Source: Ascochyta rabiei
Taxonomy: Eukaryota > Ascomycota > Dothideomycetes > Pleosporales > Didymellaceae
Direction: 5' to 3'
Length of the DNA stretch: 64,000 nucleotides
NCBI RefSeq assembly: GCF_004011695.2
Contig: NC_082413.1
Location: 1,781,001-1,845,000, forward strand
Shown: piece by piece, positions 22,291 through 31,319 of the stretch
Numbering within the stretch: the first letter of the stretch is position 1
How the letters are laid out: the number at the start of each line of letters is the position of its first letter
Notes under the pieces: model-generated
Told to the model about the DNA's origin: nothing
Databases searched by the model: none
The model's input: only the letters and a program-made list of their open reading frames with translations
Program-made: the position numbers and the translations under genes

Positions 22291-24252
22291 ATGCCAAAGC
22301 GTCCAGCATCATCAGACTCGCTCGAGGAGCCGCAAGAAAGCAAAAAGCCAAAGCTGGGTCGTCCTGCTGGGCTAGAGAGCCTTGTCCCAAACGCTGTATC
22401 GGAACTGTCGCAGCCATCGGATGTCGTTGAAGCTGAAGAGCACAGTCTTGATGAGCGCTCATTGATTATCTCACAGATCTCCAAACATTGGCTTCGAGGA
22501 ACAATTGCTGAATACTTGCCTGAGCACGCCTACCCTGCCAATGGTGGGGGTAACATACTACAATGGCCGTTCGCACTGCTTGAAGCATTGCTAGCGCTAT
22601 CCCTCGTCACTGCCGGTCAGGAAAAAGACTTACGCAGCAGACTGACCGGGGCGTTTGTGTCTGCAAAACGATATTCACTCGCACGTTCTCTAAAGAATAT
22701 CAGGGCCGTACACGACTCATTCGCAAAGAAGGACAGCACTGAGTCCTCGAAGAGCGCGCCCCCTGGAGTCGAATCTAAGGACGGTGTTGAGGGCACCAAG
22801 ACAGAGAAAACCAAGACGAAGCGAAAAGCTGGCGATGGTTTTACGCCTTGGAAGCCGGAAGCTGTAGACATCCCTGCTACTGTCCAGCCCCATTGGGGCA
22901 TTGTACCTCGTCCAGGTGGGTACCGACCTTCCGAGATTCAGCCTCCTGCTAAGGACACAAATGCGGCCGTGCATCCAGCTTTATGGGAGGACCGCAAAGG
23001 TGCTGTTCGGGTCAAGCGCGGCAGTCGTTATATCAATGGCTACGATCAGGCCATACACATGTGGCTCCCGCTGATGGATATGCGACCCATCAGTCGGAAA
23101 AACCAAGCCCCCAAGCGACAGCCGGTAATATATTACTACAACCACGGGATGCCGACTGATTGGAACGATGTCGGCGCGATTAATGATCTGAACAAAGCGC
23201 TGCAGGAAGCTATCAAGGCTAAGTCCAACAAAGAACCATCGTTCACTGCCGCCGAACGTACTGCACTTGCAAAGCTCTTCGCTGAGGACAAGAAGGCATC
23301 GATATGGGATATCGCTGAGCAATTCAACGATCAGGTCCATCCTATCACCGAAGCTGAGAAAGAACAGTATCCCAAAGGCCGTTTCACGGAGAGCATTCGT
23401 CACGAGTACCTCATGTACAAGTCCACGTACGACAAAGGCGAAGCACCAACCGACGCCACAAAGAAAGACATTGAGCTTGAGAAGCATTATGCAGAAGGGA
23501 AGAAAGCTCTGGATAAGACAAGGAAAAGGCCGAAGAAGGCGTTCAAGGCGCCTCCTTCTCTAAAGATGAGCGACACAGCTGATGTGACAAAGAAGCGCAC
23601 ACCGAAGCAGACAGCCCAGAAGCCGAGCAGCAAAAAATCCCTTACCCAGTCTAATGGAGATCTTCAAGAGCCTGTCAAGTCAACTGTACCAATGTCTGAA
23701 CAGCCCCGTCTCTCCGGGAACGACGAATGTCTTCTCGAAGCAGCAGGCGCTTACACTGTGGAAGATGTTCGACCTCCATCACCGTTAAGCGCAGTATCTC
23801 GTGAAGCTGTTGATTCTCTTTCTTATGGGTCTATAATCGCTGCTGCTGAACAAGGGAAACAGGATACCTTTGTGAACACACCCACTGGACTGCACGAGTG
23901 GTCCAAAGTCGGGTCGACTGAAGTGTCTAACACCGCTTTCTCTGCTTCCGTTGGTATAGACCAGAATGAGAAGAACTCTGATATCAACCAACAACAAGAT
24001 GATATAATGGAGACTCAGTTGGAGTCTCGAGTCGAAGCGCAGTCGACTGAAACTCAGACCGCTACTCGAACGGATATCGGTTTCCAGGAAATCCAAATCG
24101 AAGATGCTGCTGTCCTTCGCGAAAATGCCGTCGTATCGCAGTACGCGAACGTGAACGGCATCGTGGGGGGTAGCTTTGTTGAGAAGGCAGTTCGAGACAC
24201 CCAGGTTGACGAGAACTACTCAGACGATGATCAGCCCGGCGACCTCTTTTAG
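22291..24252 (+). CDS. Hypothetical nuclear protein with possible SANT/Myb-like segment
   Basis: Intronless, 653 residues, ATG 22291 to TAG. The N-terminus is basic and Ser-rich (ESKKPKLGRP), which could be a nuclear localisation signal. Around residues 320-390 a helix-rich segment reads FTAAERTALAKLF, ASIWDIAEQFND and YPKGRFTESIRHEYLMYKS. The spacing recalls a SANT/Myb-type helix-turn-helix (acidic first helix, IA.xFN second helix, R-T-ES-R third helix), but I cannot confirm it. The C-terminal 250 residues are polar and low-complexity. No secretion or membrane signal. Function unknown. Confidence 0.7.
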   Translation: MPKRPASSDSLEEPQESKKPKLGRPAGLESLVPNAVSELSQPSDVVEAEEHSLDERSLIISQISKHWLRGTIAEYLPEHAYPANGGGNILQWPFALLEALLALSLVTAGQEKDLRSRLTGAFVSAKRYSLARSLKNIRAVHDSFAKKDSTESSKSAPPGVESKDGVEGTKTEKTKTKRKAGDGFTPWKPEAVDIPATVQPHWGIVPRPGGYRPSEIQPPAKDTNAAVHPALWEDRKGAVRVKRGSRYINGYDQAIHMWLPLMDMRPISRKNQAPKRQPVIYYYNHGMPTDWNDVGAINDLNKALQEAIKAKSNKEPSFTAAERTALAKLFAEDKKASIWDIAEQFNDQVHPITEAEKEQYPKGRFTESIRHEYLMYKSTYDKGEAPTDATKKDIELEKHYAEGKKALDKTRKRPKKAFKAPPSLKMSDTADVTKKRTPKQTAQKPSSKKSLTQSNGDLQEPVKSTVPMSEQPRLSGNDECLLEAAGAYTVEDVRPPSPLSAVSREAVDSLSYGSIIAAAEQGKQDTFVNTPTGLHEWSKVGSTEVSNTAFSASVGIDQNEKNSDINQQQDDIMETQLESRVEAQSTETQTATRTDIGFQEIQIEDAAVLRENAVVSQYANVNGIVGGSFVEKAVRDTQVDENYSDDDQPGDLF

Positions 24253-24851
24253 AAGCGGGCTACAGATCAGGAGACAAGCGGTTTTGACTGTTGCATTAGG
24301 CCGGATTTGTTTTTATTTTTCTAGATCACCGTGGGTATGATCAGATAGTATGTAAAATTATGTTCGAAGCCTTTTGGGACACGATGCAAGGGAATACCTA
24401 CCCAGTCTCCGTTAACCTTTGCAGAACGAAGATCGCTGGACTTCAATTTGGGCACTCTGCGATGACGATTGCTTGAGCAGTTTGGTGATGTTTACACTTG
24501 CGTCGTGATCATTGGTATGGGTGTGCGGTAGAGTTCAGAAGCGGCCAGGGTCGCCATACTGGCACTGGCACGTGAGCATGCCCTTCATGGCTTGGCGCAC
24601 TCGGCTGCACGCCCCACTGATAGAGTACAAACAACAACAATAAAATTGCGCTCCAAGGTAATACCTCAGCCTCCCGTTCAACTTCGGTCCACTGTCCGTT
24701 TCGACAGATCTTGAATTACTCGCCATCGATACTATGTTGACTCGAGACACGAGCGTTCAATGAAGCTGAACAGTGCAACAGATACCTTTGGGCAAGAATT
24801 CAACCATATTCTCACGTAGTCCAAGCGCTCTTCTGGACCCATCAACACAAC
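24253..24851. other. Intergenic, nothing recognised
   Basis: 0.6 kb between two plus-strand genes, with a T-rich stretch just after the upstream stop. No supported frame. Confidence 0.5.
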
Positions 24852-26139
24852 ATGGGCAAACCGGTTGAACCTGACTCCTACCTCCTCGACCGGTACCCGG
24901 GGCACATTCCCCTGCCTTTTCTCCAGATCTTCCTCTCACCGCACGGTACCAAGGCCATTCAAAAAGCTCATGGTATCATTGAAGCAATCAACAAGAACGC
25001 CAAAGTCAAGCCCATGCTGCATCGTCGCCTGCTAGCACTCAGTGTAGCATGCCGAGTCCCGTGGTTCAAGAGCGACCGCCGGCGCATGCAGTGGCTGCGG
25101 CGTGAGGTTTATAACGACGAGCACCGCTTGCTAGAATTTCTCGGCGCGCTCCCCATCAAGGCCTTCTTTGACCTCCGAGAAGCAGATGCACATATCTATG
25201 ATACTGCCGCTGAGAATGAAGAGCACCTTTGTCTGCATTTCTCCGAGCAGCTTCATGTCGGTCTTTTCACAAGCCTCACAGTCTTCGAAAGCTTCTCATA
25301 CTACCATGACATTGCGGAAGCTATCGTTGAAGGATTCGGTATCCCAACGAGCGATCCTCGAGGTAGCGAGCTACAAAGCTCTGTTGCTCGCGGCCTCAAT
25401 GTCGCAGGTCGCATCGCCACCCACGTCGTCAATGTACAACTGTCACTGCCGAGTATCTATAATGTTCATACGGACAACTTGAAGCGTCCATATCTCAAAG
25501 GCAACGTTGCAAAGAAGATCATCGCAGCGCTCAGCAACCAGATTGTGAATCTCAATGACACCGATGAGACCGATCTGCGCGCGGCGCTACACTGTTTGAC
25601 CGAAGGCACCAAACCTCTCTTGCGCGTCCACTACCCAGACGAACAACAAAAATGGCTCCGTGCAGACATGTGGCGCTTATGGGTACTCACTCAAGGTCTG
25701 CAACCACTGATCGACGTCTTCGAGGCTGAGTGCCCGTTGGACACTGGCTTGCTGGAACATCTGGACGATCATTGGGTGATGTTGATGTATAACCGCTGGC
25801 CCCATGAGGACCCTTTCTGTTCAGACTTTCAGGAGTGGTGGATGCGCCGAGAGGTGAAAGGATTGCCGGATGAGCTGCAGTCTTCTGGCGGCTCACAGTT
25901 CTCGAACAAGTACGACGTGGACGCTCTGAACATCATCAATCATCGATCAGCAGTAAGTTTCGTTAGCAAAATTTTCGCAACACAACCTCCAACTGTTGCT
26001 ATTTCAGGGCTCAGATTGCGAACGACAGCCACCACGTATTAGAATTGCTTTTCATCGAGATGAACCGAGTTGGAGCTCTGAAAGTACCGAGTCATTCCCT
26101 GGAGACTTTGCTCTCGATCAAGACGATCCCGTAGATTAG
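24852..26139 (+). CDS. Hypothetical protein, two exons
   Basis: Exons 24852-25952 and 26008-26139 are joined in phase 0 by a 55-bp intron with donor GTAAGT and acceptor TTTCAG, giving 410 residues. The sequence looks globular and helical (LHRRLLALSVACRVPWFKSD, RADMWRLWVLTQGLQPLIDVF), with no signal peptide, membrane segment or low-complexity run until an acidic tail. I do not recognise the family. Without splicing the frame ends early at 26042 and loses the acidic C-terminus. Confidence 0.75.
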
Positions 26140-26583
26140 CGGCAACCTCCAGTCACCAAGATGGTTTACTATACACATTCCAGTTCTTTACACTTTTGGA
26201 GGCGATGACGATGCTCGTTGTCATCAGAAATTGATTGGAAGGCTATGGTTTAGCGTAAGAGACGGCGCCATGTCTGTCGCTTGGTTCCAGTCGCGTCTCC
26301 GGCCGCGCTAATGCAACTTGCTTATAGCGACCGCTGCACCTTCCTTACGACTTCTGCATCACGCGTGCTAAATTGAGCATCTTTTCTAAAAGTCTGTGGC
26401 TGCATGCCAACAGTCGAACGACATGCGGAAGCTTCTCATAGAGTAGCAGCGCTTGACTGCACAGCATAAATTGCAACCATTTCCCTCCCCTCGAACGTGC
26501 ATACATCACACTGTTGCTCCCGAGACGATATGTTACCTTGAAGCAACGATTATCAAGCCAGCTACTCCTACACCCAATTCACA
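26140..26583. other. Intergenic, nothing recognised
   Basis: About 0.45 kb upstream of the NmrA-like gene; no specific element identified. Confidence 0.45.
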
Positions 26584-27525
26584 ATGTCCCCTTCCTTTCT
26601 CATCGTTGGTGCGACTGGCAACACCGGGCGTGGTGTTGTCGAAACCCTCTCCAAGCTCCTTCAAACGAGCCACACGTTTTCCGATCACCGCATCCTCGCT
26701 CTGACACGTTCCTCGAACAGCTCCACCGCACACGAACTCTCCAAGTTACCCCATGTCGAAGTTCTCGAGCATAAATGGTCAGAGATCACCGCTCAGTGGT
26801 TGCGTGAACATGAGGTAGTTCGTGCCTTCATCGCCTCGCACAACCAGCCCAACCAATTTGCCGAAGAATCCACATTCCACCTTGCAGCCCTGCGCGCTGG
26901 CGTCAAGTACGTTGTGCGGATCTCGACAACGGCGGCAAACGTGCGTTCTGACTGCGATGCATACTACCCACGTACGCATTGGGCTATTGAAACAATGCTC
27001 GATTCTCCAGCCTTCGAAAACTTGCAGTGGACGTCGCTGCAGCCCAACGTTTTCACGACCTTTTATCTAAGCGGTGCCGCCGAGCTCATCAAGAAATTCC
27101 GCGATGGGGGAGAGCAAAATACGCTCAGCATGATGGCAGATGCAAACACACCGGTCGGCGTCATCGACCCCCACGAGGTCGGTGTCGTAGCTGCGCGGCT
27201 CTTGCTCCAGGACGATACCTCCACCCACAGCAAGCGCAAGTATGTCCTCAACGGTCCTGAGGACATCACAGGCAATCAGATTGTTGCGATGGTGGAAGAG
27301 CGCATTGGTGTCAAGGTCAAAGACGTCAAGTTCAAGGATTTGTCATTCTTGAAAGACATGGTGGCGGCATCGCAAGAGTCGCCAAACGTTATCATGTCCA
27401 TTGAACACGCCCCAGAAACGGCATGGCAAGGACTGTGCAAAGCTGAAACGACAAGCAAGGAGGTGCTCGAGCTTGCGGCGCCGAAGAAGTCGCCTGCTGA
27501 TATTCTGGGAGAGATGCTGCAATAG
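26584..27525 (+). CDS. NmrA-like / atypical SDR NAD(P)-binding protein
   Basis: Intronless, 313 residues. The N-terminal FLIVGATGNTGRGVVETL is the GxxGxxG dinucleotide-binding loop of the atypical short-chain dehydrogenases (NmrA, isoflavone-reductase type). The downstream RISTTAANV and WTSLQPNVFTTFYL segments fit the same family. Members are either NAD(P)-sensing regulators or reductases; the sequence does not decide. Length matches the family. It converges on the FAD-oxidoreductase gene with only 10 bp between the two stop codons, so the transcripts must overlap. Confidence 0.85.
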   Translation: MSPSFLIVGATGNTGRGVVETLSKLLQTSHTFSDHRILALTRSSNSSTAHELSKLPHVEVLEHKWSEITAQWLREHEVVRAFIASHNQPNQFAEESTFHLAALRAGVKYVVRISTTAANVRSDCDAYYPRTHWAIETMLDSPAFENLQWTSLQPNVFTTFYLSGAAELIKKFRDGGEQNTLSMMADANTPVGVIDPHEVGVVAARLLLQDDTSTHSKRKYVLNGPEDITGNQIVAMVEERIGVKVKDVKFKDLSFLKDMVAASQESPNVIMSIEHAPETAWQGLCKAETTSKEVLELAAPKKSPADILGEMLQ

Positions 27526-27535
27526 ATGAAGAAAT

Positions 27536-28888
27536 CTACAACCTTGCTTTCTCTTCCTCGAAGTCTCTAAACTCCCTTCTCTCAGCCTTCCGTGGACTAT
27601 CCCCAAACTCTTTAGCCGCTCTTTGCTTCAACTCGTCCTCGCTCTTCCACTTCCATGCCCTGTCCTTCTCTTCGCCGTTGCTCTGCCCGTTTAGAACGTT
27701 CAACATGTACTTTCCAGAATTGGGCAAGAACTTGTACGAGTGAAAGCTGCCACCGACAGCTATGTACATATTCTTCAAACGGTCGTCCGGATGGCGAGAC
27801 ATGACCCAGTCCTCTGTAGGTGTGACGGCGTCATAGCATATGCGCCAGCGATCTGGACTGCGTGCCTGGGTCCATTCTGGCATGCTGCCCTTGATGACCT
27901 TCTCGCTCTCTTGGATAAGTTTCGCAGGGACTTGCATCTGGTTTTTCTTACTGGGTGCAGTCACCCGCCGCCCAGAAGATGTTGTGATGGTGTTGGTAAA
28001 CTCAGTCTTGAGGTCGTTGACCTTGAGCGATGGAATATGGTGGTACGGTGGGATGATGTCGACTTCGCCGCCTATGACGACAATAGGTAGCTTGGTGTCC
28101 ATCATGTGTTTCGACTCTTCTTCGCTGAGATCGTAGTACGCGGACAACCTCCCAACGGCTGTGACTTGTCGTTCAATCCGATCCTTCTCCTCGATCCGCA
28201 GCTTGTCTTCGAGAGGTGAAAGTAAGCTACTGGTCCAGGCCCCGACGGCGATGACGACTTTATCTGCTGTCAGCACAGTTCCGTCTTGCAATCTTACACC
28301 TGCTACCCCCAGTCCATCATCGCGCATCAACAGTTCCTCGACCTCTCCCGTGACTCGCTCCACACCTCGGCTTTCCGCAATTCTCAGGTAGCTCTTCGTC
28401 GCACTCGCTGCATCGCACCACCCAGCTTCCGGATTGAAGTACCCCTTCCCCAACGCTTCACTGTCTAGCCCTTTCAACACATCGTGCTCTTCAATCAGAC
28501 CGTTCACATCAATACCCTCAACCACGTGACTCCCCCTCTCCTCAAAAGTCTTCTTCACACCTTGGCCAAACTGCTCGCCGCTCGATCCATCGACCACAAC
28601 CCACCCTGTCTTGTGAAAGTGTCCTTGGACAGCGATGCCCCAGAACCAGAAATGAATAGCTTCATTGGCGAGGTTGCAGTACAACGGTGAAGTGTAGTCG
28701 GTGCGGATGATCCGGTTGATGTCCACTGCTGCCGCCGTTTTGTCTTGTACAGGGCCATCTGGCGACCAGCGGTCAATGATTTTGATCTTTGATGCATCGG
28801 CGTAGGATTTCGAGGCATGCACGGCGAGCGAGGTGCCGAAAGTGCCGGCGCCGATGATGAGCAAGGACGGCTCCTCTTTGGTTGTCAT
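27536..28888 (-). CDS. FAD-dependent amine oxidase (sarcosine / fructosyl-amine oxidase-like, DAO family)
   Basis: Intronless on the minus strand, 450 residues from ATG 28888. LLIIGAGTFGTSLAVHASK is the FAD-binding GxGxxG motif. The C-terminal half has RICYDAVTPTEDWVM and GGSFHSYKFLPNSGKYM. In fructosyl-amine oxidases and monomeric sarcosine oxidase the Cys at this place carries covalent FAD and the second block is close to the active site. The reaction would be oxidation of an N-alkyl amino acid or Amadori product, releasing H2O2. The C-terminus is highly charged and ends EEKARL, not a typical SKL peroxisomal signal. It converges with the NmrA-like gene. Confidence 0.87.
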   Translation of the reverse strand: MTTKEEPSLLIIGAGTFGTSLAVHASKSYADASKIKIIDRWSPDGPVQDKTAAAVDINRIIRTDYTSPLYCNLANEAIHFWFWGIAVQGHFHKTGWVVVDGSSGEQFGQGVKKTFEERGSHVVEGIDVNGLIEEHDVLKGLDSEALGKGYFNPEAGWCDAASATKSYLRIAESRGVERVTGEVEELLMRDDGLGVAGVRLQDGTVLTADKVVIAVGAWTSSLLSPLEDKLRIEEKDRIERQVTAVGRLSAYYDLSEEESKHMMDTKLPIVVIGGEVDIIPPYHHIPSLKVNDLKTEFTNTITTSSGRRVTAPSKKNQMQVPAKLIQESEKVIKGSMPEWTQARSPDRWRICYDAVTPTEDWVMSRHPDDRLKNMYIAVGGSFHSYKFLPNSGKYMLNVLNGQSNGEEKDRAWKWKSEDELKQRAAKEFGDSPRKAERREFRDFEEEKARL

Positions 28889-29172
28889 TATCCTTTTTTT
28901 TCGTTTAGATATGTTGACGATTGCTCCAATCTGATTTTCAATTCCTTCAAGGCTCTCTGGCTGAGGAGGCTAGATGTTGATATGTTTCTGGTTTTCTTGG
29001 CTAGCCCCGCGTCATGGTGCGGATCCGGCGCACATGGACGGTCGATCGGTACGCCACTTCGGAGCTGCGGAAATCGCTCCACGAGTCGTGAACCGAGAAT
29101 GCGCCAGAGTAGCGTGGTCTTGCTCAAATCCCTCCTATCGTTCAACCTCAATTCCTTACGTCGTTACTTCTG

Positions 29173-30051
29173 CTATGTTGTCGTCGTTGAACCAATGAAT
29201 ACGATCAAAACCGAACAATACGCGGCGCTGGCAGCGAACAGCTTGTGCCTCTTTGCGTGAGTGAAAACAGACATGGTGCCGGCGAACACGAGAGTGAAAG
29301 CCATTAAGACACCAATCGCTATGTAGGTGGTTTTTGCCGTCCCCATTGTCGAAAGCTTGTAGAAGATTATGATGGGTGCAGTAAAAAGAATAAGGATGAT
29401 GCTTGCGACGACCAGGTTGACTGCTAGATTGATACGAAATCGCGAATAGCATTCTGTCCAGATCTTCAGAATGAAATAGCCACTGGATCATGAGTTAGGT
29501 CAGAGCAGGTTTCCCGACAGCGCTGCGTTACTTGCCCGAAGAAAACGGCAATTGAATCTGTGCAATGCAGCTGCAAGGACGTCCTCGAACGCGGAACCTT
29601 CTCTACCATATCTGAGGGAGACAATGTCCTCTCTCTCTGACGGACGGAGTCCTGTCCATCGGCGACTAACAGCGCGGTATTAGAAAGCCAGGATCTGATA
29701 CTTCTGTACGCCCGGTCTGTTGGCCGCAAGAACGCGTTAAGAGCGTTCGTGTTGATCAGGAGCTCGTCTGGTGGAGTCAGGAGTCACACGGTACCGTCAC
29801 CCTGGAAAATCCTACCTACCATATTGTGAAATCTTGACCTGCAAATCTTCTAGTATGTCAAGGCGCGTACGATCACCCTCCGCCTTCTCGTGCCGGCACC
29901 TGTCTGCATCAACGTCCCAAGAATGGAGTCATCTTTCGCCGGCGTGTAACAAATCGTATTCGTCGAGCTCCTGTTCGAATAGCTGAATATCGGCCTGTAA
30001 GTGAAGTAGCAAACGTTTATGGATGGTGGTGAATCCTCTGTAAAGCATCAT
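29173..30051 (-). pseudogene. DUF6594-like membrane protein, decayed
   Basis: Pieces of a DUF6594-type fungal protein lie in order on the minus strand. First comes an N-terminal segment (MMLYRGFTTIHKRLLLHLQAD) from 30051. TGA 29929-29931 then breaks the frame. After that come INTNALNAFLRPTDRAYRSI, a shifted frame with DIVSLRYGREGSAFED, and LTHDPVA. A final shifted block has a hydrophobic run and the typical HKLFAASAAYCSVLIVF, ending at TAG 29173-29175. One shift coincides with the AG dinucleotide run at 29629-29639. At least two frameshifts plus the TGA mean no full-length product. The family usually has two or three C-terminal membrane helices; function unknown. Confidence 0.65.
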
Positions 30052-30109
30052 GATCTGGTTACAATGCGGACAGCCGAGGGTAGCCATCAGGACAGTCATC
30101 AACTGTAGG

Positions 30110-30860
30110 TACGCCTATCTAGTATCTCTAAGGCTTGTGCAGATATTCTTTTTTGTAATTATCCTCTTAAAAGCTGCTTTAAAGGCTAGTAGGAAATCCT
30201 CTTTCTTAATCTGCTTAGTGCTGTACTGTGCTAAGCTACTAATCTTATCCCTATATACCCGCTGTAAGGCACCGGTCCTTCCAAAGGTTCCTGTCCTGAC
30301 TATTCCTATAGGTCTTGTACGAAGGATATTCAAAAACTAACTATCTAAGCCTGCTTCTCCTTGTGCCTTTATACCTTTAAGTACAGGAAAGAATCAGAGG
30401 TGCTGACCAGGATGCGGGACGGAAACGGGATGTAAAGGCACTGAGTCGGATATGAGTCGGGTATGAGACGATTCTCTGTTTGACTATCCCAGTGCTCCCA
30501 TACACCTCGTAGCGGATACCCACGCCTTTTGGAGACTTCTATCATCCTGTGTCGTTACACCCGCTTTAAAGGCAAAACACAACCCAAATTAAGTAGCTGT
30601 AGTAGGTGTAATAAGTAAGGAGCTATATAGAGAGTAATAATCTTCTCTTTCTTATAGTATTTATAGAATTTATATAAGTTATAGCTCTTAAAGCTATCTA
30701 TGATTAGCAGCCTATATAAACCTACACTATACGCCTTTATATAGGTATTAAAGTGCTTTAACTAGGCAAGACTAAGCTTATTTGACGTCTAGCTATTAGG
30801 GCTAACCTAGATGACCTAGTCCTAGGGTAGGTTGTAGAGCTAGGAGGAGATAAGGACCTT
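30110..30860 (-). mobile_element. Decayed pogo/Fot1-type DDE transposase fragment
   Basis: Read on the minus strand, the fragment gives TSNKLSLA, LKHFNTYIKA, YRLLIIDSFKSY, then IITLYIAPYLLHLLQLL and NLGCVLPLK. It continues after the insertion (30263-30559) with RVYRDKISSLAQYSTKQI, FKAAFKRIITKKNIC and SLRDTR. This matches the DDE catalytic region of pogo/Fot1 transposases (LLILDGHESH, MPPHSSHLLQPLD, TKKNIxSGFR). Trp codons have become TAG and conserved Ser/Pro/His residues are altered, as RIP would do. Both termini are missing or unrecognisable. Confidence 0.75.
30263..30559. repeat. 297-bp insertion (solo LTR or non-autonomous element), copy A
   Basis: Starts TGTAAGGCACC, ends GTCGTTACA (TG...CA) and is flanked on both sides by CCCGC (30258-30262 and 30560-30564), a perfect 5-bp duplication. 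It sits inside the pogo transposase frame; deleting it with one duplication rejoins LPLK to RVYRDK. A 5-bp duplication with TG/CA ends is typical of a solo LTR, although the short inverted ends would also fit a small DNA element. Its core is inverted relative to copy B at 62703-63000. Confidence 0.85.
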
Positions 30861-31319
30861 TTCAGGGAAGATTAGAAAGGGTAGTAGAGTCTATCTGTGA
30901 GGCCTCGGCTACGCTGACCAAAAAGGTACAGTAATCCATCAGATAGATTGACTGGGGGTCGAACAGTATGAATACCCGTGACACTATCCTTTAGCATTAA
31001 TTTCTTACATATCTATAACCTACTTACAGCTCCCTAGCTATAATCCCTTTAGATTTCCTTACTTTTTAGTTTTAGGCCACGGCTCTGCCCCACTATGCCA
31101 GGCAACCTTGAAAAGGTATTAGTGCTCACTGATCAAGTTCTAAGTTAGCTGCAGTAAAGCCCTACTGAACATGCCTAAAGAGTGTAAGTGCCAACAAGCC
31201 CCTATGCATAAATGATACACGATTGCCTAAAACCAGTACCTTTATTGTATAATCAAACGGGAGATAAATAAATACATGTATAATGGTCAACTACACTGTT
31301 GATAATAACTATGGAGAAG
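30861..31319. other. AT-rich transposon-derived spacer
   Basis: CTA/TAG-rich sequence like the neighbouring pogo relic, with no open frame. It holds an inverted repeat at 30887-30953 and a stretch near 31079-31120 that resembles 63246-63290. Probably further RIP-altered transposon. Confidence 0.5.

Noticed and set aside
29480..29540. A GC-AG intron joining the DUF6594-like pieces
   Set aside because: The phase does not work: using GCAAGT as donor puts the downstream block out of frame. Frameshifts explain the pieces better.
30940..30990. tRNA gene suggested by GGGGGTCGAACAG
   Set aside because: No matching A box, acceptor stem or cloverleaf could be drawn on either strand.
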